18,208 nucleotides of DNA, from positions 1-18,208 of the forward strand of contig CANQNI010000008.1 of the NCBI GenBank assembly GCA_947625175.1. Reading direction: 5' to 3'. This document shows positions 8,015-15,549 of the stretch, piece after piece (the first letter of the stretch is position 1; each line of letters begins with the position of its first letter). This DNA is from an uncultured Eubacteriaceae bacterium (lineage in GTDB: Bacteria > Bacillota > Clostridia > Eubacteriales > Eubacteriaceae). The notes below the pieces were generated by a model that made no database searches, was not told the DNA's origin, and saw only the letters and a list, made by a program, of their open reading frames with translations. Both the position numbers and the translations under genes were made by a program.

Positions 8015-8570
8015 TATCGTTCATTGCATTGTCGATTCCTTCAGTAACAATGAGTTCTGCAGCTTTAGCTGCAATTTCGATTGAACGATCTAGTATTTTA
8101 AATTGTTCTTTTGAAAAAGTTGAAAGAACAAAATCTATTAAGTCAGTATTTTCAGGAACAGGACCTGTACCAACTCTAATTCTGGGAAAATCTGTACTAT
8201 CTAAAGAATAGACTATAGATTTCATCCCATTATGAGTACCAGGTCCTCCTCTTCTTCTAACTCTAACTTCCCCTAAGGGTAAATCTACGTCATCATAAAT
8301 GATAATAATATCTTCTACAGGAATCTTATAATAATTCTTTAAACAGGCTATACAATCCCCACTTAAATTCATAAAAGTAAGAGGCTCGCATAACATAACT
8401 TTTTTCTGATCAATAAAAGTATTAGCTATTAGACCATTACATTGTTGTTTAACACTATTGTTAGAAATATTAAGTTTTTCCTGTAACTCACTAATCACCA
8501 TAAACCCGACATTATGACGTGTATAGGTATATTTCTTTCCAGGATTTCCTAATCCTGCTATTAAATACAT
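7959..8570 (-). CDS. pth: Peptidyl-tRNA hydrolase
   Basis: Pth cleaves peptidyl-tRNA released by ribosomes and so recycles tRNA; it is a cytoplasmic enzyme. The 203-residue protein opens with LIAGLGNPGKKY and keeps the family residues Asn9, His19 (TRHNVGF), Asn68 (TFMNLSG), Asp93 (YDDVDLPLG) and Asn114 (GGPGTHNGMKS), so it should be active. The ATG at 8570 directly follows the prs stop (TAA ATG), with GGAGA about 11 bases upstream, giving tight coupling to prs. The C-terminal tail (NRLNRLNRKSNEVPEEF) is longer and less conserved than the core. It includes a 9-bp tandem repeat and overlaps the converging membrane-protein gene by 56 bases. In many relatives mfd follows pth; here two opposite-strand genes intervene. 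Confidence 0.97.
   Translation of the reverse strand: MYLIAGLGNPGKKYTYTRHNVGFMVISELQEKLNISNNSVKQQCNGLIANTFIDQKKVMLCEPLTFMNLSGDCIACLKNYYKIPVEDIIIIYDDVDLPLGEVRVRRRGGPGTHNGMKSIVYSLDSTDFPRIRVGTGPVPENTDLIDFVLSTFSKEQFKILDRSIEIAAKAAELIVTEGIDNAMNDINRLNRLNRKSNEVPEEF
7990..8007. repeat. Tandem 9-bp repeat shared by two overlapping genes
   Basis: CGATTCAAG occurs twice in direct succession. On the plus strand it encodes Asp-Ser-Ser twice near the end of the membrane protein; on the minus strand it encodes LNR-LNR near the end of Pth. Because the unit is a multiple of three it keeps both frames open. It is probably a slippage duplication. Confidence 0.7.
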
Positions 8571-9533
8571 TTAAATGTAATTCTCCGGTTTAAATAATCT
8601 TGATAAAGATCTACCACTATGCGTATATTCGATAGCTTGACCAAACAATTCACCAGTACCAATAATTTTTAACTTATCAATACGTTTTTCTTCAGGAATT
8701 TCAATTGTATCCAATACAACAAATTCTTCGAGAGGTGATTCTTCAATATTTTTTAAGGCTGCTCCTGAAAGAACCCCATGAGTTGCCCCAGCACGAACTG
8801 ACTTCGCTCCTCTTTCCATTAAAGCTTTAGCTCCATTTACTATAGTTCCTCCAGTGTCAATCATATCATCGATCATGATACAATTTTTACCTTCAATATC
8901 ACCAATAATATTCATGACTTCAGATTCATTCGGTTTGGGACGATGTTTATCGATAATAGCAAAGGAACAGCCTAATTGACGAGCCAGTTTTCTTGTTCTT
9001 TTAACACTACCAGCATCTGGAGAGACTACAACCATATTATCTAAGCCTAAACTTTCAAAATAATTAGCAATAGTGGGACCACCAGCCAGATGATCAACTG
9101 GGATATCAAAAAATCCCTGAATCTGACTAGCATGTAAATCCATCGTTATAACTCTATCAGCTCCGGCTGTAGTAAGCAGATTGGCTACCAGTTTTGCTGT
9201 AATCGGATCTCGGGACTTTGCCTTTCGATCCTGTCTGGCATAACCATAATAAGGAATAACTACAGTTATTCTTCCCGCTGAAGCTCTTTTTAAGGAGTCT
9301 AAAGTTATTAATAATTCCATTAAATTATCATTTGTCGGGAAGTTAGTTGACTGAATAACATAAACATCGGAACCACGAACTGATTCATTTAAGCTAAAGT
9401 TTATTTCACCGTCACTGAATTTTTCTGCTGTACTATCAGCTAAAGTTAAGTCAAGATAATTGGCAATATCTTTTGCTAATTTTCGATTAGAATTACCTGC
9501 TATAATTTTGATCCCGTTAAAATTCCCATTCAA
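8571..9533 (-). CDS. prs: Ribose-phosphate pyrophosphokinase (PRPP synthetase)
   Basis: The enzyme makes 5-phosphoribosyl 1-pyrophosphate from ribose 5-phosphate and ATP, feeding purine, pyrimidine, NAD, histidine and tryptophan synthesis. The 320-residue length is typical of class I enzymes. Visible motifs are FSDGE (39-43), [10 protein letters not shown] (95-104), [12 protein letters not shown] (131-142), [10 protein letters not shown] (170-179) and the PRPP/ribose-phosphate loop [12 protein letters not shown] (221-232). The TTG start at 9533 follows CAGG with an 8-base spacing and puts the first conserved strand (IKIIAGNSN) at the usual distance from the N-terminus. It lies 12 bases after glmU and abuts pth, so glmU-prs-pth form one transcription unit, ended by the hairpin at 7947-7975. 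Confidence 0.97.
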   Translation of the reverse strand: MNGNFNGIKIIAGNSNRKLAKDIANYLDLTLADSTAEKFSDGEINFSLNESVRGSDVYVIQSTNFPTNDNLMELLITLDSLKRASAGRITVVIPYYGYARQDRKAKSRDPITAKLVANLLTTAGADRVITMDLHASQIQGFFDIPVDHLAGGPTIANYFESLGLDNMVVVSPDAGSVKRTRKLARQLGCSFAIIDKHRPKPNESEVMNIIGDIEGKNCIMIDDMIDTGGTIVNGAKALMERGAKSVRAGATHGVLSGAALKNIEESPLEEFVVLDTIEIPEEKRIDKLKIIGTGELFGQAIEYTHSGRSLSRLFKPENYI

Positions 9534-9545
9534 TTTATTTACCTG

Positions 9546-10913
9546 TTAATTTTTATAGGCTAGTTTATTAACATACCCTTCTTTATTTACTTGTTTGGCT
9601 CGAGCTATGGCAAATGTTTCTTCTGGAACATCTTCCGTTATAGTAGAACCAGCGGCTGTAAAAGAACCCTTTTTAACCGTTACTGGAGCGACTAAATTGG
9701 TATTACATCCAATAAAACAATCGTCTTCTATTGTTGTCCGAAACTTATCCTTACCATTATAGTTAACACAAATTGTCCCACATCCTAAGTTGCAATTCTC
9801 ACCAATATCTGCATCTCCAACATAAATGAGATGAGGTATTTTAGTGTTTTGCTGGATTGTTGAATTCTTAATCTCTACGAAATCTCCTATCTTAACCTTT
9901 TTTCCTATGTAACAATCAGGGCGAATATAGGCATAAGGACCGATAACTGCACCTGATTCAATTTTACTTTGTTTAATTGTTGAATTATCAATCTCAACAT
10001 TATCAGCAATATCAGAATCTATTATATGAGAATTTGCCCCAATTTGACAATCACTCCCAATAATAGTTGATCCTTCTAGTATAACCCCAGGATAAATAAC
10101 GGTATCAGCTCCAACCTGAACTGTACAATCAATATAGGTATTATTGGGATCTATTAAAGTAACTCCCGAATCCATTAAGGAGAGATTAATTCTTTTTTTA
10201 AAAATTTCAGCGGCTTCCGCCAATTGCTTTCGAGAATTTATGGCTGCAATTTCATCTGCATCATCAACTTTTAATGTACCCACTTTTAAACCTAAATCTT
10301 TAATGATTTTAATCGTATCAGTTAAATAATATTCTTTACTATTATTTTCAGGTTTAATCTTTTTAAGTGATTTTTTTAGAATATCTCCATTAAAACAATA
10401 AACCCCCGAATTAACTTCTTGAATTAATTTTTCTTCCGGAGAAGCATCTTTTTCTTCCACTATTTTCACAAGTTCATTATCTTCTTTTATAATTCGTCCA
10501 TATCCTGTCGGATTTTTAAGTTCAGCTGTAAGAACAGTAACAGCATTACCGGAATTGAGATGTTCTTGGAAAATACTTTTGATAGTTTCAGGAGATGTCA
10601 GGGGAGCATCTCCGTTTAAAATTAGAATAACGGAATTATCATCTAAGAATTCTTGGGCTTGGAGTACTGCATGGCCTGTCCCTAGTAATTCATCTTGGAC
10701 AAAAGTTCTTATGTTTGGATTCAATAACTTTTTTACTTCATCTTTTTGATGCCCTATAATAACAGCTATTTCATCAGAACCTGATCCCTTAACTGAATCT
10801 ATTACATGTTCTAAAAAAGTTTTTCCTGCTACTTTATGCAAAACTTTTGCTTTATTGGACTTCATACGAGTTCCAGCACCAGCAGCTAATATAACGGTTT
10901 TAAAATTTTCCAT
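9546..10913 (-). CDS. glmU: Bifunctional GlcNAc-1-P uridyltransferase / GlcN-1-P acetyltransferase
   Basis: GlmU acetylates glucosamine 1-phosphate and then couples it to UTP, giving UDP-GlcNAc for peptidoglycan and teichoic-acid synthesis. The 455-residue protein has the N-terminal nucleotidyltransferase domain with LAAGAGTRM (9-17), KVLH (23-26) and LNGDAPL (99-105), then a left-handed beta-helix of hexapeptide repeats from about residue 250. The acetyltransferase active site includes IPHLIYVGDADIG (359-371, catalytic His361) and NLGCGTICVNYNG. Both active sites look intact. The ATG at 10913 has no obvious Shine-Dalgarno sequence, although the N-terminus aligns well with the family. A good sigma-A promoter lies just upstream, beyond the spoVG terminator, so glmU-prs-pth can be expressed separately from spoVG. 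Confidence 0.97.
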   Translation of the reverse strand: MENFKTVILAAGAGTRMKSNKAKVLHKVAGKTFLEHVIDSVKGSGSDEIAVIIGHQKDEVKKLLNPNIRTFVQDELLGTGHAVLQAQEFLDDNSVILILNGDAPLTSPETIKSIFQEHLNSGNAVTVLTAELKNPTGYGRIIKEDNELVKIVEEKDASPEEKLIQEVNSGVYCFNGDILKKSLKKIKPENNSKEYYLTDTIKIIKDLGLKVGTLKVDDADEIAAINSRKQLAEAAEIFKKRINLSLMDSGVTLIDPNNTYIDCTVQVGADTVIYPGVILEGSTIIGSDCQIGANSHIIDSDIADNVEIDNSTIKQSKIESGAVIGPYAYIRPDCYIGKKVKIGDFVEIKNSTIQQNTKIPHLIYVGDADIGENCNLGCGTICVNYNGKDKFRTTIEDDCFIGCNTNLVAPVTVKKGSFTAAGSTITEDVPEETFAIARAKQVNKEGYVNKLAYKN

Positions 10914-10944
10914 TTCAGAATTTATTATTAATTTATTTAATTCA

Positions 10945-10973
10945 ATCTTAAATCAGATAGAAAAGAGAATCAA
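10945..10973 (-). promoter_or_regulatory. Sigma-A-type promoter for glmU-prs-pth
   Basis: On the minus strand TTGATT (10973-10968) and TAAGAT (10950-10945) are separated by exactly 17 bases. It lies between the spoVG terminator and glmU, giving a leader of about 25 bases. Spacing and position support it; it has not been tested. Confidence 0.5.
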
Positions 10974-10989
10974 GAAGAGGAAAAAATTA

Positions 10990-11024
10990 GCCATTAGATA
11001 GAAATACTCACTCTATCTAATGGC
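10990..11024 (-). terminator. Rho-independent terminator after spoVG
   Basis: GCCATTAGATAGA (10990-11002) and TCTATCTAATGGC (11012-11024) form a perfect 13-bp stem with a 9-base loop. On the minus strand it is followed by TAATTTTTTCC. It lies 29 bases past the spoVG stop, so it should end or attenuate transcription between spoVG and glmU. The plus-strand side has only CTATTTTC after the stem. Confidence 0.8.
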
Positions 11025-11053
11025 CTATTTTCAAACCTTTATTATAATGATTA

Positions 11054-11392
11054 TTAATTAAAATTGTCTTCGTCTAATTCAATAAAAGTTTCTGAATTCA
11101 AATCCGGCAACTCTTCATCAATAATTTCTTCATTACTTTCTTCCCAGTCATTAAAAACCGTAAGAACCTTATCTTCAAGGTAATCTCGTATTTCTTTCTT
11201 TATTGGGTGACAAATATCTTTATATTCTCCTCGAACGGTTTTTCTGTTGGGCATCGCAACGAACTGGCCGTTTTGTCCTTCAATGATTTTTATATCGTGA
11301 ACAACAAAACTGTCATCAAAAGTTACAGAAACTATTGCTTTTAGTTTTCCTTCAGGAAAAACTCTGCGAATTTTTACATCTGTAATTTCCAT
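11054..11392 (-). CDS. spoVG: Septation/regulatory protein SpoVG
   Basis: SpoVG is a small nucleic-acid-binding regulator that affects asymmetric septation, capsule, virulence or metabolic genes in Bacillota. The protein starts MEITDVKIRRVFPEGKLKAI and contains VHDIKIIEGQNGQFVAMPNR, both family signatures, and ends in an acidic tail from about residue 84. An upstream in-frame TTG at 11425 would add 11 residues, but the ATG at 11392 is the conserved family start and has GGTGG five to six bases upstream, giving 112 residues. It is divergent from murC and ends at a strong terminator before glmU. The spoVG-glmU-prs order is common in Bacillota. Confidence 0.96.
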   Translation of the reverse strand: MEITDVKIRRVFPEGKLKAIVSVTFDDSFVVHDIKIIEGQNGQFVAMPNRKTVRGEYKDICHPIKKEIRDYLEDKVLTVFNDWEESNEEIIDEELPDLNSETFIELDEDNFN

Positions 11393-11430
11393 AGTTCCAC
11401 CTGTTGTTTTGATATTTTGATTCAATTTCG

Positions 11431-11459
11431 ATTATAGCTTAATTATCAGAAATTTAAAT
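11431..11459 (-). promoter_or_regulatory. Possible spoVG promoter
   Basis: A perfect TATAAT lies on the minus strand at 11436-11431, about 39 bases before the spoVG ATG. The -35 position 17 bases upstream (ATTTAA) is poor. A sigma-H type promoter, as used by Bacillus spoVG, was looked for and not recognised. Confidence 0.35.
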
Positions 11460-11730
11460 AATTATTTATAGAATAACCGTTTTCAATTTTAAATATTAGT
11501 AATTTTTAATGAAATTAATAACATAAATCTGAAAAACTAACGTAATAACCTAACATGACCATTGACTAACACAAACAATTAATAAAACAGATTATATGAA
11601 CATTTTTTAATTAATTGCTTTGAATATAATTATTATAAGCTAAAAAGTTAAAATTATTTTAAAATTTGAAATAAATAAAACTAAATCATTTTAATGTTTA
11701 TTTCTAATTTAAATTATGAAAAATTGCTTA

Positions 11731-11739
11731 TGGTATAAT
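11731..11739 (+). promoter_or_regulatory. Extended -10 promoter for murC
   Basis: TGGTATAAT is a perfect TGnTATAAT extended -10 element. It lies 33 bases before the murC start, and the AGGAG ribosome binding site at 11761-11765 lies between them. No good -35 hexamer is seen 16-18 bases upstream, which the extended -10 can offset. Confidence 0.6.
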
Positions 11740-11771
11740 CATTTTCGACAAATTTCCAACAGGAGAACATT

Positions 11772-13226
11772 TTGAAAGAGATACTAGAAAAAGAACTTGA
11801 CCGTGAAATTAAGAAAATATTCTTTATCGGGATTGGTGGTTCTAGTATGAGTGGTTTAGCAAGAATATCGAAGGAACAAGGTTTTGAGGTAGCAGGATCT
11901 GATATGATAGCTTCTGGATATACTCAGGATCTTCAAGATAGAGGAATTGATATTAAAATTGGCCATGACAGTAACAATATTTCCGATGATACTGATCTAG
12001 TTGTTTTTTCAGCTGCTATTCATGATGAAAATCCAGAGATGGTTCGTGCTAAAGAATTGGGATTACCTCGAATAGAACGTTCAGACTATCTCGGACTTTT
12101 ATCTAGAGACTTTGAAACTACAATTGGAGTAGCTGGAACTCATGGTAAAACTACAACTTCTTCTATGATTGCTCAAATTCTCTATGATAATAACTTTAAT
12201 CCTAGTGTATCCATTGGTGGTCGACTAGATGAAATTGGTGGAAATGCTCACCTTGGAAGTGAAAAATACTTTATCGTTGAGTCTTGTGAATTTGTGGATT
12301 CGTTTTTAAAAACTCAACATGAAATTGGGGTAATTACCAATATTGAGGAAGACCATTTAGATTATTTTACTGGTGGATTACGGCAGATTAAACAATCTTT
12401 TCATCGTTTCGGTATGATTATTCCTCATAACGGCATAATGGTTGCCTGTGGGGACGAAGAAGATGTAAGAGAGGTTTGTTTAGGTTTGAAATGTCCTGTA
12501 ATTTATTATGGTAAAAAAGACAAGGAAAACCAATGGATAGCCAAAGAGATAAAATATGATAAAGAAGGCAATCCAAGTTTTAGTGTTTATAGAGAAGGAA
12601 AATACTACGGTTCATTTAATTTAATTGTTCCAGGCGAACATAATGTTTTAAATGCACTGGCTGCTATTATAGTTGCTGATTATCTTGGTCTTTCAGCAGA
12701 CGATATTAAAAAACCTCTTTCTGAATTTAAAGGAGCTCATAGAAGATTTGAATTTAGAGGATGTGTTAATAATATAAATGTTTATGAGGATTATGCCCAT
12801 CATCCAACAGAACTAAGAGTAGTTATTGAATCTGCTTTAAATCACGATCATAATAATTTATGGGTAGTTTTCCAACCCCATACTTATTCCAGAACCAAAC
12901 TTCTATTTGATGATTTTGTGGATGCTTTTGAAAAAGCTGATAAGATTATTCTAAATGATATTTACTCAGATAGAGAAACGAATGAAAAATATGATATTTT
13001 TTCAGAAGATATAGCAAAAAGAATAAAAGCTAAATATCATAAACCTGTTATAGTTCTTTCTGAATTCGAAAGTATTATTAAATTTTTAACGGATAATCTA
13101 GTCCCAGAAGATTTAGTTTTAGTAGCAGGTTCACAGACTATTAATAAAGTAGCCTTTGATCTGGTTGATAAATTAAAAGAAATATATGATAAGGATGATA
13201 TTACTGAATTAAATAAAAGAATATGA
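11772..13226 (+). CDS. murC: UDP-N-acetylmuramate--L-alanine ligase
   Basis: MurC uses ATP to add L-alanine to UDP-MurNAc, the first amino-acid step of the peptidoglycan stem peptide in the cytoplasm. The 484-residue protein has the N-terminal nucleotide-sugar domain with FFIGIGGSSMSGLA (17-30), the ATP-binding P-loop GTHGKTTTS (122-130), ESCEFVDSF (170-178), NIEEDHLDYF (190-199), GEHNVLNA (288-295) and EDYAHHPTE (339-347), the expected Mur-ligase order. The TTG start at 11772 has AGGAG six bases upstream and a clear promoter. It is transcribed alone, divergently from spoVG and convergently with addA; its stop codon lies inside the shared terminator stem. Confidence 0.97.
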   Translation: MKEILEKELDREIKKIFFIGIGGSSMSGLARISKEQGFEVAGSDMIASGYTQDLQDRGIDIKIGHDSNNISDDTDLVVFSAAIHDENPEMVRAKELGLPRIERSDYLGLLSRDFETTIGVAGTHGKTTTSSMIAQILYDNNFNPSVSIGGRLDEIGGNAHLGSEKYFIVESCEFVDSFLKTQHEIGVITNIEEDHLDYFTGGLRQIKQSFHRFGMIIPHNGIMVACGDEEDVREVCLGLKCPVIYYGKKDKENQWIAKEIKYDKEGNPSFSVYREGKYYGSFNLIVPGEHNVLNALAAIIVADYLGLSADDIKKPLSEFKGAHRRFEFRGCVNNINVYEDYAHHPTELRVVIESALNHDHNNLWVVFQPHTYSRTKLLFDDFVDAFEKADKIILNDIYSDRETNEKYDIFSEDIAKRIKAKYHKPVIVLSEFESIIKFLTDNLVPEDLVLVAGSQTINKVAFDLVDKLKEIYDKDDITELNKRI

Positions 13227-13253
13227 TTTCTTAAGATGAAATCATATTCTTTT
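13215..13253. terminator. Bidirectional terminator between murC and addA
   Basis: AAAAGAATATGATTTC (13215-13230) and GAAATCATATTCTTTT (13238-13253) form a perfect 16-bp stem with a 7-base loop, flanked by A- and T-runs that give a U tract in either direction. It contains the murC stop (13224-13226) and abuts the addA stop (13254), so it should end both converging transcripts. Confidence 0.88.
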
Positions 13254-15446
13254 TTAAATTAAGACATCCTGATTTTGATTAAGAAAATAAATATGTTTTT
13301 CTTTTACCGGTAAATTTGTTAACTTTTCCAGAGCATTACTATATAAATTAATTTGAGTCGAATATTCATCAATTCTTTGTTTATATTGTTGCTTAGAATA
13401 AATATGATCTGTTTTGTAATCTATAACAACCCACTTATTATCTTCTAAAAAGCAAACATCAATTATTCCTGAAAGTTCAATTGGTCTATTAAAGCCAATA
13501 TCTAATTCATTTTCTGTATTAATATCAAATAGAAACGGGTTTTCTTTTAAAACATTATCGGAATCTTCTTTAAAAGATTTTAAATAACGGCTTCCTACTT
13601 CAGAGTTAAAAAACTTAATAATATGAGTCTGATTAATTTTATTACTCAAACTATTTGAGATATAACCTAGATTAACTAATCTTTCTAACTCTTCTCGAAT
13701 AATCTCTTCTTTATTTATTGAATTAACTAATTTTTCTAAATCAATACGCTGTAGTAACGTATGAGTAGCTGTTCCTATATCTTTTCCAGTTATAGGGATT
13801 TCATTATTTTCAATCGGAATTAATTCAATTGGTTCCTCTTCTTTTATACTATGCTTTTTCATTCTAGAAACACTAATTTTAAGAGGTTTTCTATTTACAG
13901 TTTCTTTTTCAGGAAGATCCATTTGTTTAAAGATTTGTTCTTTTAATTTTATATAGGCATCATCTTCGATAACTTCAACCTGAACTGGATTATAATCATA
14001 GTTTAAGATTTCTTCTGAAGAAACAAGGTTAATATCCCAATTGTTAGTTTTAAAACCCAATCCTTCTAGAATCTCAAATGATTGATCTTGAAAGATAGTC
14101 TTCATTATCCAATCTATGGGATAAAATGTGTTTTTCAATTCATGAGGAGTTATTGGTTTTATCCATTTAGATTCTTTATTATCAGGTTTATTTTTCAAGT
14201 AAGCTACTAAATAGAGTTGATCTTCAGCTCTCGTCATTGCAACATATAAGAGTCGCATTTCCTCGGATAATAATTCATTTCTATAAAGAATATTTAAAGA
14301 TTTATTAAGTAAGTTATCTTTTCTAGTAAAGACCTCATTTTTTATTATTGGTAACTTTGCCCCAAAACCGTACTTTTTACTAAAGTTAAAATCATTACCT
14401 GATAGATTAAATTTATTATTTAATCCTCCATAAAAAACGATTTTAAACTCTAATCCTTTACTTTTATGGATACTCATTAAATGAACTACATTTTCAGTAT
14501 CTGCTGAAGTTCCGGAAACAGTTAGACTCTGACCATTTTTTCTGAGTTGATCAACATATAGTAGAAATGAAGTAATTCCCTTTAGAGAAGAATCTTTATA
14601 ACTCTTAGCTTTTTCAATTAAAAGTCTTAAATTTTCTTTTCTTTCCTTACCATTATTTAAGTTACCAAAATAAGTATAAAAGCCGCTATCCAAAAGAAGT
14701 TGCCATAAAAATTCATCTATTTCCAGATGTTTTGACCAACTTCGCCATTGATCCAGTTTTTGATAGATTATTCTCAAAGTTTGAGCTATTTCGTCATCAA
14801 AATTATCTTTATATTTTTCTACAGCCTGATAAAAATAAGGTTCGTCAGGATAAGCAACTCGGATTTTTGCTAAATCTTCTGAACTAACCTGAAATATAGG
14901 TAATTCTAATACAGCTGCTAATGGAATATCCTGTTTATGATTATCTATTAAATTAAGTAACTTCAAAAACAAATTGATCTCGATAGTATCAACCTGTTCA
15001 CTATCCCCTTCAAATAAAACAGGTATTCCTTCCTGAGAGAATATATTCAAAATCTTTGGAGCTTTCTTATTTATTGAGCGATATAAAATTCCAATATCTT
15101 TATATTTAGCCTGTCCTGAATCAACAAGCTGTTGAATTTTATGGGCTATAAACATGGCTTCTATTTCGTCTTTATCAATATGTTCAGAACTATCATTAAT
15201 TATTAAATCTATTTCAGGTTTCTTAGTTTGGTCATTTCTCGTAGCTATAAGTTTTGCTTCCTCATCATAGTCAATTTCTCCAAGCTCCTGACTCATTATT
15301 TTTTCAAAAATTGAATTAATAGCATCTATTACTTCAGGTGAAGATCTAAAATTCTTATTGAGTAGAACAAGTTCACTATTCTGGTCGTTTTTATATTCAT
15401 TATATTTATCAATTAAAATACTAGGATCAGCATTTCTAAATCGGTA
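13254..15446 (-). CDS. addA: AddA helicase-nuclease, 3' exon
   Basis: This is the C-terminal 730 residues of AddA, the helicase-nuclease subunit of AddAB that processes double-strand breaks for RecA. The exon begins at TAC (15446) immediately after the intron, so it has no start codon of its own; an internal ATG at 15296 would omit conserved helicase sequence. From the exon start: YRFRNADP (motif III, second half, 1-8), NKNFRSS (motif IV, 30-36), SIHKSKGLEF (motif V, 325-334), EEMRLLYVAMTRAEDQLY (motif VI, 395-412), then the RecB-type nuclease with GTATHTLLQRID (558-569), GIIDVCF (660-666) and DYKTD (676-680), with a downstream Gln. All expected motifs are present. Joined to the upstream exon, the reading frame continues without a gap, so this is not a pseudogene if the intron splices. 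AddB was not seen and would lie outside the window. Confidence 0.93.
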   Translation of the reverse strand, partial: YRFRNADPSILIDKYNEYKNDQNSELVLLNKNFRSSPEVIDAINSIFEKIMSQELGEIDYDEEAKLIATRNDQTKKPEIDLIINDSSEHIDKDEIEAMFIAHKIQQLVDSGQAKYKDIGILYRSINKKAPKILNIFSQEGIPVLFEGDSEQVDTIEINLFLKLLNLIDNHKQDIPLAAVLELPIFQVSSEDLAKIRVAYPDEPYFYQAVEKYKDNFDDEIAQTLRIIYQKLDQWRSWSKHLEIDEFLWQLLLDSGFYTYFGNLNNGKERKENLRLLIEKAKSYKDSSLKGITSFLLYVDQLRKNGQSLTVSGTSADTENVVHLMSIHKSKGLEFKIVFYGGLNNKFNLSGNDFNFSKKYGFGAKLPIIKNEVFTRKDNLLNKSLNILYRNELLSEEMRLLYVAMTRAEDQLYLVAYLKNKPDNKESKWIKPITPHELKNTFYPIDWIMKTIFQDQSFEILEGLGFKTNNWDINLVSSEEILNYDYNPVQVEVIEDDAYIKLKEQIFKQMDLPEKETVNRKPLKISVSRMKKHSIKEEEPIELIPIENNEIPITGKDIGTATHTLLQRIDLEKLVNSINKEEIIREELERLVNLGYISNSLSNKINQTHIIKFFNSEVGSRYLKSFKEDSDNVLKENPFLFDINTENELDIGFNRPIELSGIIDVCFLEDNKWVVIDYKTDHIYSKQQYKQRIDEYSTQINLYSNALEKLTNLPVKEKHIYFLNQNQDVLI

Positions 15447-15507
15447 GTAAAGTAGATATATTGCGCCTTACTCTATCTCTAGAGCAGATTTCAACATATC
15501 TCTTTTC
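15447..15507 (-). ncRNA. Group II intron domain VI with branch-point A
   Basis: On the minus strand AGATATGTTG pairs with CAATATATCT to form the main stem (10 bp, one G-U), with AAAG pairing with CTTT below it. A single A (complement of 15453) is left unpaired between the two stems, exactly seven nucleotides from the intron 3' end. That is the standard position of the lariat branch point. A CTCTA-GAGA-TAGAG hairpin caps the domain. Confidence 0.85.
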
Positions 15508-15541
15508 GAACCAAACGTGCACGTCTCCATGCATTTGGCTC
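15508..15541 (-). ncRNA. Group II intron domain V
   Basis: This is a textbook 34-nt domain V on the minus strand. It starts GAGCC and ends GGTTC, holds the AGC catalytic triad at positions 2-4, a GAGA (GNRA) tetraloop closed by the TGCATG/CGTGCA stem, and a two-base CG bulge before the TTT that pairs with AAA. It lies 8 bases after the intron protein's stop and directly before domain VI. All catalytic features are intact. Confidence 0.95.
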
Positions 15542-15549
15542 TCCATCTA

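Larger units (their letters stand above)
11393..11771. other. Divergent spoVG / murC regulatory region
   Basis: About 380 AT-rich bases without a gene. It carries the spoVG ribosome binding site and a possible promoter at the left end, and an extended -10 promoter plus AGGAG ribosome binding site for murC at the right end. The middle (about 11460-11720) shows no strong inverted repeat, RNA motif or credible open frame. Confidence 0.5.

Noticed and set aside
11393..11425. Eleven-residue N-terminal extension of SpoVG from a TTG at 11425
   Set aside because: The ATG at 11392 gives the conserved MEITDV start and has GGTGG at the right distance, which lies inside the supposed extension.
11562..11590. 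Additional plus-strand promoter with TTGACT at 11562
   Set aside because: No acceptable -10 hexamer occurs 16-18 bases downstream.
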